Shown: positions 11,990 to 24,768 of the stretch, one piece after another
Layout of the letters: every line of letters starts with the position of its first letter
How positions within the stretch are numbered: the first letter of the stretch is position 1
Origin: Nepenthes gracilis
Taxonomy: Eukaryota; Streptophyta; Magnoliopsida; Caryophyllales; Nepenthaceae
Assembly (NCBI GenBank): GCA_033239525.1
Contig: BSYO01000003.1
Coordinates: 1,172,001-1,236,000, forward strand
Reading direction: 5' to 3'
Length of the DNA stretch: 64,000 nucleotides
Made by a program: the position numbers and the translations under genes
The notes under the pieces: model-generated
Seen by the model: the letters and a program-made list of their open reading frames with translations, nothing else
Database searches by the model: none
Told to the model about the DNA's origin: nothing

Positions 11990-13560
11990 CTAAAATTTAT
12001 TATAATACTGCTAAATTCAAGTAAACTAATAAATTAATAATATTAATTATGAGTTTAAGTTAAAAATTAAGTATTTAATTAAAATGAGTTAGACTCGAAT
12101 AGGACTTAATGTGTACATGATCCACCCATAAGTATGTTGTAGAAAAAATTGTTGCACCTAAGGCATGAATTATGGGCGATCGTACGTGTTTGTTTTAAAA
12201 TCTTGGCACATTATGTAAATTTGATGGACGCTTATGCACAGGTATAATTTGGGCATCATATCATATGCATGTTGGATCGGTGCATGAGTGGCAATTTTCT
12301 ATTTAAATAATTTTTAATCAATTTAATTTACTTTTTTAAATTTTTTTTAGAAAAAATAAAGAAAGAAAAGGGAGAATTAAGAAAACAAATATATTTTAGT
12401 TAATTTTAGGTTGATTTATGCTACGTTTTAGATAAATTAAAGATAAAATAAGTGTATCTAAATTTATTTATTTTTATCGTTATTAAATCTTTCTAAAATT
12501 TAAAAGCATTTCTTAATCAAATGCTTATTCATGTGATATTTGCTTTTTTTTTATTATTATATCTTGTACACAAGTTAATTGATTCCTATTTTATAAAATT
12601 TTTAAAAGATTAAATATAAAGTTTATCAATGTCTTGTTGAAATCTTTATTTATATATTCTAACACATCATTTATTTGTAAGAATTTTAATAAAAATTTTA
12701 TTTTAATTTTGATAAAGATTATTTATTTTTTCAGATTTGAGAAAACATTTATATATTTATATTTTATGGCAGAATTTTCAATATTTTGGTGAAATCCTCA
12801 TACCTATAATAGTATATTTTTTGTAAATCAAATTTTAAACTTAATATTTATGTATTACAAAATTACTTACCAAAAAAGGTATTAAAAAAGTGGCTTTTGA
12901 CATTTTTTATGAGAAATAATATAAAATCGGCTAATTCATGAGTCATTAATAGTGGCATATGATATAAGGCCCGATTTCTTATTTACAAGTTATGATACTA
13001 TTATGATAATTTTGGGTCAATTAAAAAAAATTGTATAACAAATTAACAAGTGGTTTCTAGAAGAAGCATTCCAGCACATAATTAGCACTTGACCTATGAT
13101 TGTGCGCATTTTAGATGGTAAAGCCGCACTTGATGGATGGCTCCGAAGTGCTTGTGCATGGTTTAGACAATAATATAGTGGTATCAAATGTGAGCATGCA
13201 ATAATATTCATGTGTATTTTAGATAAAATGGTTGACTTATAATGTGCAGTTGTTATAGTATTTATATGCAATTGAAATAGAATGTTAGTATTTAAACTAT
13301 GCCTGGGATTCTAAGTGGCACTTGATATTTTGAATGGCACCTAATACACGTTTATCTGATTTTCATGCATTGATTTGGATATTTTAGGTCACCTACACTT
13401 ATATGTGGTCATTTTGTATGAAAAAATGGAGAAAAGAGAGAGAAAATAAAGATAAAAAGAAAAAAAAAGAGAGAGAATGGAGAGAAAGGAGATTTTAAAA
13501 CTTTATCTAGTCAAATTTAGTACATTAGATGTTAAATACAAGCATTTTTAAGCCATTTTT
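11990..13560 (+). repeat. cassette pair of the ~460-bp family (unit B)
   Basis: Two cassette copies (~11990-12490 and ~12980-13560) with the usual landmarks: TGTTGCACCTAAGGCATGAA and GACTCGAATAGGACTTAATG in the first, TGCCTGGGATTCTAAGTGGC in the second, then purine-rich GAGAGAGAAAATAAAG blocks. They are more diverged than the A and D copies and are separated by ~500 bp of AT-rich DNA. Confidence 0.5.
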
Positions 13561-15236
13561 TAAATCTATTTTATATATTTTTTGATATTGTTTATGTTTT
13601 TATTTAAACTATACATGCATGTTACCTTTTGCCTCTCATTTTAAATATTATTATATGTATATATTTTTTTATTAAATATTTTAAAATTTTATTTAATTTT
13701 ATTAAAAGTTTAAAGGATTTTTACATTTTTTATATATTAAATAAATATTTTGAGATACTATATTTTTATATAAAAATATTTATGAAAATAAAGTCATGAA
13801 ACTTATGCATTTGATCTTATATATATCATAGGCAATACAAGTGCTGGATCATAATTTTATTTTAATTTGATATGAGATTATACTTTTTTATATGTTTAAA
13901 AATTTTATAATTTTTTTGTATAGTGAAAAAGTTTTAAATTTTTATTATATAATCTCCTATTTATTATTTTTTTGAGAACCATTATAATAAATTAATAAAA
14001 TAATATATTCAAATATCCTAATATATAATATTACTTGAAGATTATACCTATCCTTATCGTTGGTAAAAGAAATTGGTAGTGTGTAATAATAAATTGCCTA
14101 CATATGGATTTAAATAGTAATATTTTGACCTAATTTTCATATAGTAGCATTTGGCTTTTGATTATATAAAAAAAATTATAACTCAAATTTTGATATTCAG
14201 ATATCCAGAGCTCTTATAGCCTCTTTCGAAAGCGCATAAAATAGTGAGCCACTTATTGTTTGATCTTAAAAGTGGAAGCAGCAATAAATAATAAATTAAA
14301 ACCTAAGGGATATTTAACCTAACCTCCCACAGCCGCCCAATGAGTCTTGCACTCTAACATTCTCACATTCCCACCGCACATTTGCATACGTTCTTGCACC
14401 ACCAAGCATGCATTTCTTTCCGTTTATTGTGGAAGGTTGGTGAAGGATGAATGTTCGAATGAAAAAGAGAAAGAAAAATAATGAGAAACCTCTTTAGATG
14501 TTTGTAATTCAAGGTAATGTCTTTTATTTTCAAGTTAAAAAACAATCCATGTAAAGCCTTCTCACCTTTAAAATTTGTAATTTGTATTTGTGTTGATTTT
14601 CAAGTTTTTGTTGAGATCAATCAGGAGATAAAAATAAATTAAATGTAAAATCTTTCCTGTGGAAAGCTGAACGCGATTAGACCGACAACCCACAACAAAT
14701 TAAATGCTAACGGACCTAACACGTACAACAATATGTTTGTTAACTATATCCGTATATATAATATTTATAAATAATTTGTTGAATGTTAGATTTATTCTTA
14801 CTATATTTTGTTAACCTTTAGATTAGCGGGTTTAGATATATTTGTAGGAATTTCAGACGATAGAGAGGCTTGCAGAAGAGATAACTTTTTGGATATTTTA
14901 GTTATATTTTAACTATTCGATTAAGAATTCACTAATTTCGTTTCTTGGCTTATCTGTATTATGGTTACATGTCAAAAATTGTTATAATTCAGTATAATAT
15001 TTGATATCTTATTGTTGATTGCTCTAATTTTAAGTTTGAGAATATTTTCATTACTTATGATTTATGTTAATCAGGATATGAGTTTTAGGAGCTAGTCACT
15101 GATGTGATTTTTAGATCATATAATTTGATATTTATTTATTATTAAACTATTTAATGGTATTTTATAGAATCCCGTCTTAATGTTTGATTAAATTTAAATA
15201 AGTGATTAAATATTTTTTTATTGGTCTTAAATTAGA
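13561..15236. other. AT-rich stretch, no gene seen
   Basis: 13980-14220 matches unit C at ~36900-37490. 14290-14560 is a slightly GC-richer patch without counterpart in the other units, holding a 60-aa minus frame I do not consider real. 14800-15236 partly repeats at 16340-16620. Confidence 0.4.
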
Positions 15237-15239
15237 ATC

Positions 15240-15720
15240 TAAATTTGATATACTTTATTTTGGGCCTTCGGTAGTGGGAGCAGTGCCGGGGACGCGATGC
15301 ATAATCGCGATGTAATCGGGCGGCTGATGAGGGCCAACGTGGATCTTTTGCTCTGCGACAGGAACTTCTTATGGGTGGAGCTGTTGGTGAGGAATCCGTC
15401 GAGCCGCCGGTATTGTTGAGACGGGACGGTTATCTTCTGCATTCATTTGGTCGACGATCTTGTCGAACAGAGGGTGGGTGTTGACGAAGAGGAACCGGGA
15501 GTTGTCGCGGACGAGGCCATCGATGAAGTCGAAGGCAGAGCGGGGGGCGATTACAATGCACTTGGCATTCCAGTTACCGTGAACAAATACCATGAAGTGG
15601 CCGTCTGTGATTAATAGTTTTCAGTCGCCATCGAACGCATAAGAAGTCGGCTGATGGAGGCGAAGGAAGTCGAGGCACCAAGCTGCAGGATCTGGGGTAG
15701 GTTTAATTTCCTTCAAACGG
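15240..15720 (-). pseudogene. unidentified GC-rich gene fragment
   Basis: A sharply GC-richer island in AT-rich DNA. On the minus strand it reads from an intron-acceptor-like CCTACCCCAG at ~15700 into DPAAWCLDFLRLHQPTSYAF, a stop where Trp would fit (FDGD-stop-KLLITDGHFM), then FVHGNWNAKCIVIAPRSAFD and FLFVNTHPLFDKIVDQMN. After this the frame shifts into a second open frame ending at 15239. The codon-like C/G third positions and the single in-frame stop suggest a once-real exon. I do not recognise the family. A much more decayed copy lies at ~17090-17240, and pieces recur at 16700-16790, so a segment containing the exon was duplicated before decay. Confidence 0.5.
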
Positions 15721-16339
15721 CATTAAACAACCTTATTTTGATTTAAAACGTTATGTTTTTCTTCTTTAACTTTTACAATGGTTTACCAGAAAATAAATAA
15801 ATATCAAGTGAAAAAACTAGAAAATTTTTTTAATTAATATTAACCGCATTGATAAGATTTTTCCATTGATAAATAATTTATGATTATGAGTCTATTTAAC
15901 TAAGTTTTATGGATAATATTATTAGTGACTGAAATATGTATTATTGCTAAATTTTATCATTAAAAGTCATATTTTTTAATAATTACATTCTTTATGCCCA
16001 AATTCTTTTGCAGTTATGGGTTTTTTTTTAAAAGTAAATTAAGTAGTAGTGTGGTTTTCTCTTAACCTTTTTACTTTAGAATAAGGTTTTCTAACTAATA
16101 CTAGCTCACTTATTTTATTGGCTTTACTCATTTTTTTTATTATATATAAAATATAGTAAGTTAGAAGATAAGAAATTGAGTATACTTGTGTGTATATCCG
16201 AAAAATGAGATGATTACACGGTTAGCTATTATAACAAATAAATAATCTATTTTTTTATTATTCTATATATGTTATTGTTGAGAACATAATTTTAAGTCAA
16301 AATAAAATCAATAATATATTTCTATTAACCTAATAATTC

Positions 16340-17260
16340 AATGTTAATCCCGAAGGATATGAGTTTTAGGATAAATCACACAAGATATGACCGGATATAA
16401 AGACAAATATAATATTGATATTTATTTAATATTAAACTATTCAACATTACAACAACTCATTAACATAAGATAACTCCAAACATATTCTATACATGGATCA
16501 AGGCCCTCATCCGGTCATAAACAAAACCATAATATATCCTCAAGATTAGAAATATAAATATGAATATCTTTTTTACGTCCAAGCTCTTAAGCGTATTGAT
16601 CTGAAGAGATAAAATTTGATATACTTTATTTAGGTATCAATAATCGTATAAAAACAGTACACATAAATCGAAATAGGGATATTGCATAGCAATCACGTAA
16701 AATAAAACACAATGTTCGTAAACGGGCGGGAGATGAGGGCCTAAACGTGGATCTTTTCCCTCTGACAAAATCATATAAATAACTTCGGTAGTGTGAGCGA
16801 TAACATATCATATGATCCGATGTCACATTATATAATCATGACCGTCACCACATCCGTGTGGGACACATACCATCTTTCGAATCTAAAACTCATAATACAT
16901 AAATCAAGAGAAAACCGCCGGAACTAAAACATAAATCAAAACACATTTCGGGTTTATCACATCAGTACGTACGAGATATTCCTATCACCCATCCGTGGGC
17001 CAAACCACGTATCTCAAATCATCGTCCACGCAACACATGCAAAAATACAAAGCATGCAAATCAAGAACTAAAGATAAATAATACCAACTTGAGGAAGGGT
17101 TACCTCGTCCCAGAAGGTGGCTATGTCGACGATTTGAGGCTCGAGGCCGGCTATGGTTGTCGCCGTAGTCAAGGCCATCCGATGAAGTCTAGATTAGGAA
17201 TTTACTCATTATATTTTACCAAGTTGCAGGATTGGGTGCAATCTCAATTTTAATTATATA
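16340..17260 (-). repeat. decayed second copy of the 15040-15720 segment
   Basis: Landmarks shared with 15040-15720: GGATATGAGTTTTAGGA, TTGATATACTTTATTT, GGGCGG(C/G)(T/A)GATGAGGGCC, AACGTGGATCTTTT and, on the minus strand, GACTTCATCGGATGG against GACTTCATCGATGG. The minus strand at 17178-17100 keeps an open run (MALTTATTIAGLEPQIVDIA) that could be a diverged exon piece or chance. Confidence 0.4.
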
Positions 17261-18176
17261 TTAAACGGCGAATATATTAATTTTCTATCAATTCCTTACA
17301 ATGGTTCTTAATTAAATATACAAAGGATAGGTCGTTACTAAATGTCTTAACATTCCTTTAGCTAGTCATCACGTCCCCGTTGGGACTAAGCCTCCCGTCG
17401 GGAGCGGCGCCACAAATAATGCCTTGGATCACAAATCGGCCCTAGAGACTCAGAGTCGCCATAGTCCCATAGTGAAAAATTTTGGACCAACGCAAACGGT
17501 TCATTTTCACAATATAGGGATACACAAACATACATATATAATGTTATGTTTGTCCAAAACCCTCTAAATTATAAATACCAGTACAAAACTACCGCACAAC
17601 CGATAAAATATACATGCATGTATACAATTGATAAAATAGGGGTATATAAAAATACATGCATATTAGTAAAATCTCCCACAGTAGTCAAAATAGATCAGAA
17701 ATTAAATCAGACTAAGAATAAGGCTAGATGATACTTGTCTTAATATTAACTAAGTTTTATGAAAGAAGGTCTCGAAGCACCCGATTTGTGCATCTCTCTC
17801 TCCTGCCTCATGCGAACCCGCGCGCCCTCCTTCCTCTCCTTTATGACGGCCATCAAAATTTATTGCCGCCGCCGCTCGACCACCGCGCCTCCTCATGAGC
17901 CTCCTCGGCCTCCCGGCCCGGGCAAAAAGCTATTTGACTGAAATAAGTACATTCTCTCTCTCATCCAACTTCTCTCCTTCCCACCACGCCACCACCGCCT
18001 TAGTTATGGGTTTTCACCCAAAAACATCCTAAATTACCAGTAGATCTACGTCACCGCCGCCTCCTTTCTCGTTCTCCTCTTCCTCCTCTTTAGAAGAAGA
18101 TTTTCTAACCCTAAACCCTCCCTTTACTATCTCTCCTCTTCTTTTACTGGCTTTACTCTTTTTTTTTTTTTTTTAC

Positions 18177-18213
<37 letters not shown>

Positions 18214-18830
18214 AATATTATTATTATTATTATTATAATTTGTAATTTTAAAAGTCAATTGATTCCAAACAACATACTCGTGTGTCAAAATCCGATCAAA
18301 AATTTTAGAATATTTTAATTTACTTTATTATCCAAAATACCAAAATCAAATTAATATTAAAATAATTTTTTATCCGAAATATTACAATATCTTTCATTAT
18401 AAATGACTATATTATACAGATTGGGCCTAAGTTTTTTATTTCATATGTTGTCTTAATTAAAAAAAGAAAAAAAAATCTTGGTTTTGGATTTTTCTTTTCT
18501 AAAAATCACTATACTTTCTGTATCATTTTCTTTAACAATAAAAACGTCATAGGGTACTTATTTGATAATTGAATTCTGATCAAACTAAATTTAAAAAAAG
18601 CTTGTGAGTTTCAAATAACTTTAATAAGAAGAATATTTTTTGTTACTTTGCGTAAAATCTTGGTAAAGATGGGATCGTTCCGTTGTAAATTGAAGGCCAT
18701 GGCATTAATAATAATAATAACCTTTTTTATAATATATAAGTAGGGGTAAAAATATTTTATTCTACACAAACGCCTTTGAGATTCTCGTTCACTATTTTAT
18801 TATTTTATGTCAATTAGTAATTTGTCATTT
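17261..18830. other. mixed AT-rich and GC-rich inserted DNA, no gene assigned
   Basis: Interrupts the unit-B backbone, which leaves off near 16208 and resumes near 18830. 17760-18120 is a C/T-rich, GC-rich patch with short frames of low-complexity Arg/Pro content that I regard as non-coding. No LTR ends could be fixed. Confidence 0.35.
18160..18236. repeat. poly(T) followed by (ATT)n microsatellite
   Basis: About 18 T residues, then ATT/ATTATT units to ~18236, interrupted once by AAAATATT. Confidence 0.9.
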
Positions 18831-20329
18831 CTACTAAATAGAAGTCATAAAATCATACTTAATTTTCTCCGTCCCTGTCTCATATAAAAGAAGCATTATA
18901 ATGTGTTTCTCAATTAGTTTCCTCTTGCTTTGTCCCATAAGGTGATGTGTTAGTTTTATTTATGTATGGCCCTAAATTTCATCATCCCTCTTAAATGCCA
19001 AATAATCCACCACAAAGACAAATATAATTTACAGCAATTAACAAAGTATATTTAATATTGAGTTTACATAAATTATTAGAAAGATATAAACAAATTTAGG
19101 CTACAAAATTAACTAAAGTATAGGGTTGCGGGATGCATATATTTAATATACCAAAGTCAATAATTTAAAAGTTTCATACACTCAATGTCTTTTTAAAATA
19201 AAGTGTCCATGATTAGTCGTGCTTTACAAATAACCTTCAACGGTTCAGTTTTAGCCCCTGCAATACCTGTCTCTTCGGTCATATCTACTTTTTTTTTCAT
19301 TAATCCTTTCCCACTCAAAGCACTGAATTAGTGAAGCAATAGCTAATTGGATTACATGGCTGGCTAATCCTTCCCTAGGGCAAGCCCTTCTTCCAACTCC
19401 AAACGGGATATACTTGTAGTTGTAACATACATCAACATCTACACCTTGAAATCTTTCAGGCTTGAAAGTTGTTGGATCTTCCCACAAATTGGGATCTCTA
19501 TGAATTGCCCATGCATTGCCCAATAGCATGGTTCCTTCCGGTATGTTGAATCTAGCAATTTCACAATCTTGAGATGACATATGTGGTACTAAAAGTGGTG
19601 TCGCAGGATACAATCGAAGAGTCTCAAATATCTCAAATATTATTGAGATATTGTAGCTTTGGAAGATCTGATTCTTCTATCAACCGATCATCTCCTATTT
19701 GAGTGTCAATTTCGCTTCTAGCTTTGGATAATTCTTCAGGATGGTTAAGTAATAGTGACATCATCCATTCTATTATGTTTGATGTGATGTTACGTTTTAC
19801 GATTAGTGTACTCTGTATAAAAGATAAAGTTTTAAATTAAAAAATAGAAGCAAGCAGCATATATTAAAAAAATATTTTTAACTTGTATATTCTCCAAAAA
19901 AATAATTAAAAAATTCATGATCTTTTATTTCTATCCTTCCTTTTTGATGCCATATTAGGTAGCCACTAGACATTTCTACCAATATCCATCGGACTGCCTT
20001 GCCCCTCTTTCGATTGTATAGCCGTATCATGCCTCAATGGAGATAAAGCCTAACCCTTATTAGCATAATCAAGGCTTCTTAAGGTAAGATTAGTGAATAT
20101 TAGCCTCGTTGCTAGAGGATTCCGGGTGAGAAGGGAAAGTGGGTGGTCGCATGAAAGGTCGGGATGTATTCTCTCTTGAAATATGATCTCATGAGAATTA
20201 CATAATAGTTAATTATCCCAAATGGAACACCTTCATTCCTATCCCTATGAGGCTACATAACATTGTGCATTTGTATGATACTTTGATATTATTTTTCACA
20301 TAAAAAATAACAAGATAGAGAGTTGAATT

Positions 20330-21323
20330 TGAAAAAGGACTTTTTGTCATCAAGTGTACAATTAAGTTTTGACCCCGATAAAATAGCGAAAGTAGTAAAA
20401 ATTAAATATCCAATACACGTAAAGAATATTTATTTCTAGATGTTAATAATACTAACAAGCATGTAAAATACAAACGAGTATAAATAATAATAAAAAGATA
20501 TGATTTTTGGTGATGAAAGAAAAACTTGATACCCACGATAATCGAGAAAAACCCTCTGGGTTTCAACGGCCAGGGAAGCAATGCACTATGAAAATCAACT
20601 TATAGGTCGGGTGGTAACAACGCGCTAATCTAACCGACTTACTCCCGTTCCTGATCCCTACCAAGGAACTCTTTGGATTCGCCTATGACAACGGAACCGG
20701 ACACCTTCCGGTCTTCACGTCAATCTTCCCTCTTTAGCCACTTAAATTGCCGAACACAATCGAATCTCATTCTTCAACGAACCAAAGTCTCCAACGAAGG
20801 TAGAAGAATGAAATTGTTTAAATGGTTAAGAGAAAGTGAAGAGAAAACTGTTAGAACATAAGGGTCAATCTCGTAGCATTTGATTTTCTCAAGAGAAGCA
20901 AGATCAATGGAGCATGAACAACGTTCTTCTCAAGTGGGGCCTTTACTTGCTCAAGAGTCCTAGAATTCCAAAATTATAAAACTAAAAAAAATGATGTGAG
21001 TAGAAGATTCGCGGCGCATGATCGCGGAAATGGCGAGTAGCTAGCGGAGGAGAAGATGGGACCTTTCTGAATTCTGCGCTCGAGCGAGTGGCGAGTGCAC
21101 GGCGAGTGCAATGGAGGGTTTTTGGGTGGGTAGAGAGATAGAGAGATTGGGGCTTGTGGGATTTTGGGAAGGCTAGAGAGGCGGACAGAAAGCATGATTG
21201 AAGAAGGGGAAAACGACAAAGAACGGATATGTATTGATGCAGTATCTCGATAAGCCATAACCCGACATCGATACAATAGTACATATGGTCACGGAATATG
21301 CCAATTAAAAAATGACTCTAACA
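20330..21323 (-). repeat. 3' LTR of the SIRE-type remnant
   Basis: On the minus strand it starts TGTTAGAGTCATT at 21323 and ends TCCTTTTTCA at 20330 (994 bp, TG...CA). Its first ~80 bp and its last ~400 bp align with the + strand LTR at 61610-62699 (AATTGGCATATTCCGTGACC; GACGTGAAGACCGGAAGGTG; GATTTTCATAGTGCATTGC). The middle (U3/R) is quite different between the two. Confidence 0.8.
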
Positions 21324-21337
21324 ATTTCCCTCTTTGA
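21324..21337 (-). promoter_or_regulatory. polypurine tract before the 3' LTR
   Basis: Minus-strand CAAAGAGGGAAAT abuts the LTR start TGTTAGAG, the expected place for the plus-strand primer. More purine tracts of GGGGGAGA type lie at ~21715-21765. Confidence 0.7.
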
Positions 21338-21784
21338 CAATTTCGTGATATAATCTAGAAAGTAAAATAAATAAATACAAGTAAAGCACGGGTTCTGACA
21401 CCACCGAGATAGAACCCATATACATAAAAATCTACGCCTAGTGAGAAAGAAAAGATATAAAAAATATAAAAATCTTGGTACCAACTTTGTGTTGATATGG
21501 TGATGTAGATCGAATCATATGAGAAAGGGTCAAGTAGGGTTAATACCAACAATGTAGAATATAATATGGTAGAATAAAGAAAACAACAGTCAATAGTAAA
21601 ACTAATGAGAAATAAGCAAAGACGCCAAAAAATTTATTGAAATGACATTTAATGAAATAACAAGTAACATTTAACGAAATAACAAGTCTCCCCTAACGAC
21701 GATAATAACGTCTCCCCTAATCTCCCCCTATCAAAATGAATCAAGATCTCCCCCTTTTTGTCACGAAGAGCCAAAGAGAGTGGA

Positions 21785-22976
21785 TCACTCAGAAGTAGAG
21801 GAATCGCTGGAGGGTGGAGTACCATAATGACGCCGCCATCGTCGAAGCTCAGCCTCCTGGGTAGCCAAACGATCATCCAACCGCTCAAAACCAACAAGTA
21901 GGTGCAACTGCAATTGAGATTGAGAAGCAAGAATCCGCTCCTGAGAGGAATACAGACGCTCAAAATGGTCGACGAGACCAGACAGTTGACCCATCAGAGC
22001 GGCTGAGGAAGAGGTGGAGTGCCGATGCGGAGTAGATGGTCTAGGACCCGAGGGATCAGGGAAGGACGAGGCAGAGCTAGATGGGCCATCGTCGGGCTGA
22101 GGAGGAGGCACATAAGGAGAGGTTTATCGAGCGGCTCTGGGGTCCACAAAGAAAGCGATGTTTCATGGGATCGACTAACAGCAAAAGTAGTGGAATTGAT
22201 GGGGCGGGCGAGTTGGAGACGAGGAAAGTCGAAAAATGGGTGACCGAGCCCGGCAAGCAACCGCTGAATGAGGCACCCGTGTGGAAGGTTGTTCTTTTTA
22301 AGAGGCGGTGAGGTGGGAAATAATGTGAGTGATGATGTGGCATTTAGAAGAACAGCAAATCAATGGGCCAACCACTAATTTGAGAACATACAAGAATAAT
22401 GCTTTGTCCATGGGAATGGACGAGAAGTGAGAAATAGGAAACAAGCATTTAAGCATGATGCGGCTCACCATGGTGACGCCGGGAGAGAGGTTGGAGGTCT
22501 TAAAAGCTTTGCCATTCCACTCCATAGGAGCACCATGGAGAAAGGTAGCAACCTCATTTGGATGAGGAAAGAGAATGGAGGAAAAGGTAGGTCGGGCTTG
22601 TTACCCGAGGGAGGCCAAGAATGCGGGCAAGAATATCCGAATTAATGTGAATGTGTGCTCCCCGCACGAAGGTGGAGAAGGAATCGAAAGAAATCGCGTG
22701 AATATTAGAGTAAAACTCTTGAATGAGAATAAGGGACGGAGCAATTAAACCTGTGAGGGCCGGCTCCCAACTGCGGTCAGTGAAAACAGAAGATATGGAA
22801 GGGTCGAGAGAGTCAAGGCAGACTTCCCGTTCAAGGGAGAGTTTCCGATGGGACATGTGGGTGGTAAAGAGTGTCTCGGCCTCCGGACTGATAAATTGAT
22901 CGGGAGCGGTAAGCCCACTCTGCCGAGTGTGTTTGCCACTTGATTTACACGCCAAGGACTTTCTCGGGGCAGACAT
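21785..22976 (-). pseudogene. extra ORF of a SIRE-type element (putative plant transposon protein domain)
   Basis: Read in pieces across frames on the minus strand. The first piece (22976-22554, 140 aa, MSAPRKSLACKS...) contains RSWEPALTGLIAPSLILIQE and FVRGAHIHINSDILARILGL, the pattern of the plant-retrotransposon domain often called 'putative plant transposon protein'. A second frame (~22440-22298) carries SHFSSIPMDKALFLYVLK. The last piece (22111-21785) is Ser/Pro-rich followed by a Gln/Leu/Arg coiled-coil-like stretch (LASQSQLQLHLLVGFERLDD) and ends at 21785. In SIRE/Maximus elements an additional ORF sits between pol and the 3' LTR, and this matches that position. It is broken by at least two frameshifts. 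Function in the element is not established. Confidence 0.6.
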
Positions 22977-23980
22977 CTGAAAAAAATAAGGACACTACAA
23001 TCAGAAAAAAAATCGAGGCTACAGTCGTCCTCCCCCTTGGGCTTATTTGAATATATATATATATATGTATGTATATATACATATATTGATATAGATATAT
23101 TAGTATTGTTTTGATTTATTGATTTATTTAGTAAGATTATTGAAGTTGGAAGCAGAGAATGGTGGCGAGTAGCTAAGCCGTGCACAGTGGAGCTTCAGCC
23201 AGCGGCTTGAGCCGCTCAACGGATGGCGGCGGCTTGAGGTGTCACGGACGGCGCAAGGCAAACGTCGAGATGGAAGGGAATGCAGCACCGGAGGATCACC
23301 GGAGCACCACCTCCTGCAACCACGTTGCCGGCCGGTTGTGACAGCAAGGGAGGAGCACCCACATGGTGGATTGGGTCACCCTGCCACTAGTGAGGGAGAA
23401 GGCACCGGAAAGCACCATGAACGGGCCGTGTGACATAGAACACCGAGAACTCACGGAGTCCATGGATGTCGCACAAAATCCACGCAAGAACCAGTGGATT
23501 TGGAGTAAGGATGTTAGCAATTTGCGACCTAGGAAGCCATCCAACCAAAGGAAAGGGAAAACGGGGCCGGCAACCCCATGAACGGTGGTGACAACAGTAA
23601 ACAAAACAGAGAGAGACGAGTGAGTATTTACCTTGATAACGCCCACAATGGAGAAGAAGAAGGGTAGATCGGGTGGTGAGTGAGAGGAAGAGAGGCAGCC
23701 GATGCAAGGAAAGGGTGAGAGCAGAGAAGATGCACTCGAGGGTTGTGGGTGGCGCACGCTGCGCGCTAGATGATAAAGGGGAGCAACGTGCACTTGAGCC
23801 CACAGCGAGCGAGCGTAGGAGGCGTCTTTTTCCCTTTTTTTGTTTTTTGTGTTGTATTTGGGTTGGTTTCAGTTTTTTTTTGTTTTATGTTTAATTTGTA
23901 GGCATCATTTAACAGAAATTTAATGTAGGAAATTTCAGCTCATTTTTCTTTACCCAAATTTTTCTCCCCGAATTCACTTT
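22977..23980. other. remnant interior, no domain recognised
   Basis: GC-rich patch at 23150-23800 with overlapping open frames on both strands (for example 23296-23793 -, 165 aa). None shows retrotransposon pol motifs or any family I know, and the competing frames suggest composition rather than coding. A (TA)n run sits at 23050-23095. Confidence 0.4.
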
Positions 23981-24290
23981 CTAGTTTAACATTTTTACTT
24001 GTTCATTCAGTTTCTGAATGTGATTAACAAATTTATTCATTTTAAGCCATTGTCTTTGATTGTAAAAAATATTCATGGTGTAGTATCGATGACGAATGTA
24101 ACCTACTTTTTCATACGCATGACAGGTAGGCACAAATTTAGGTATTAAAGAACTGTTCATAGATCTTTGATTAAAATTTGTAGAAGACTTAAAAGTTTTT
24201 GATGATTTATTCATGACCTTTTGATTATGTAGATTAGGCAAATGAGTTGAGTCAAATCTATTATCCACACATCGAGACGGTTTGGAAGTG
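23981..24290 (-). pseudogene. gag C-terminal scrap of the SIRE-type remnant
   Basis: Minus-strand frame fused to P450 exon 1. After AITS the protein reads through KSSKTFKSS and FVPTCHAYEKVGYIRHRY, then YNQRQWLKMNKFVN, ending QVKMLN at 23981. The middle resembles a CCHC zinc knuckle in which the second and fourth metal ligands are now Tyr. Spacing and context fit the second knuckle region of Maximus-type gag. The identity is by pattern only. Confidence 0.5.
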
Positions 24291-24768
24291 ATGGCATTTC
24301 TGAGTCTCTGCCAGTGCTCCCCATATGGTGTGTTGTCGACAATGGTGAAGTTGTAGCCGTTATGCTTGCTCACGATTTGGAAGGGACGGTTAGCAATGAT
24401 GACATCGTTTTTACCAGAAAAAACATTCTTGGTTGAGCAAGGGGGATTCGATAACAACAACACGACATGATCCAAATAGGAGGGAGAAGATGGGACCATA
24501 GTTGAGTGAAAGGTTGTGCAAAGTTTGTGGGAGGGGCTATTTCAAGTGGTGGAGATGGCCGATGATTGGAAAAGCTTATGGGCTTGGTGGGAGCTTCTTT
24601 GGGTTTGGTGATTTCCATAGCAGATGTGTCAAGAATTTGAAGAGGGGGAAGAGGGATAGAAGAAAGAGAGGTGGGTACAGCCATTGCCATGTTTCTTCCA
24701 TGCCTGTTGGATTTCTTTATTTTGTTGTAGGCTTTTGAAGAACACATGTGGTGTTGGGCGCAGCGCTA

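Larger units (their letters stand above)
20330..24290 (-). mobile_element. SIRE/Maximus-type Ty1/copia remnant inside P450 copy B
   Basis: Minus-strand order: a gag C-terminal scrap (24290-23981), unassigned sequence, an extra-ORF protein (22976-21785), GGGGGAGA-type purine tracts, PPT, 3' LTR (21323-20330). The 5' LTR, PBS, most of gag and all of pol are missing, and the left end of the element joins P450 exon 1 directly. A deletion probably removed the 5' half of the element together with ~500 bp of adjoining exon 1. The LTR belongs to the same family as the one at 61610-62699. Confidence 0.75.
19205..24701 (-). pseudogene. CYP81-like cytochrome P450 pseudogene, copy B, split by a retroelement
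   Basis: Minus-strand relic in two parts. Exon 1 part (24701 to ~24290) starts MEETWQWLYPP, with a hydrophobic anchor, a PPSP hinge, IGHLHHLK and YGPIFSLLFGS, then an extra T near 24418 shifts the frame before NDVIIANRPFQI and YGEHWQRL. After AITS it runs into gag sequence of a SIRE-type remnant. The rest of exon 1 (about 500 bp by comparison with copy C) is gone. Past 20330 the intron resumes, then exon 2 (19812-19205) with [12 protein letters not shown], a 4-bp insertion before the K-helix, PERFQG, heme loop PFGVGRRAC followed by PREGL, and WERINE. A nine-A run near 19290 gives a +1 slip. It shares its TATA box and 5' region with copy C. Confidence 0.85.

Noticed and set aside
23239..23803. 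GC-rich overlapping frames on both strands in the copy-B retroelement
   Set aside because: No family match, and open frames on both strands indicate base composition rather than coding.
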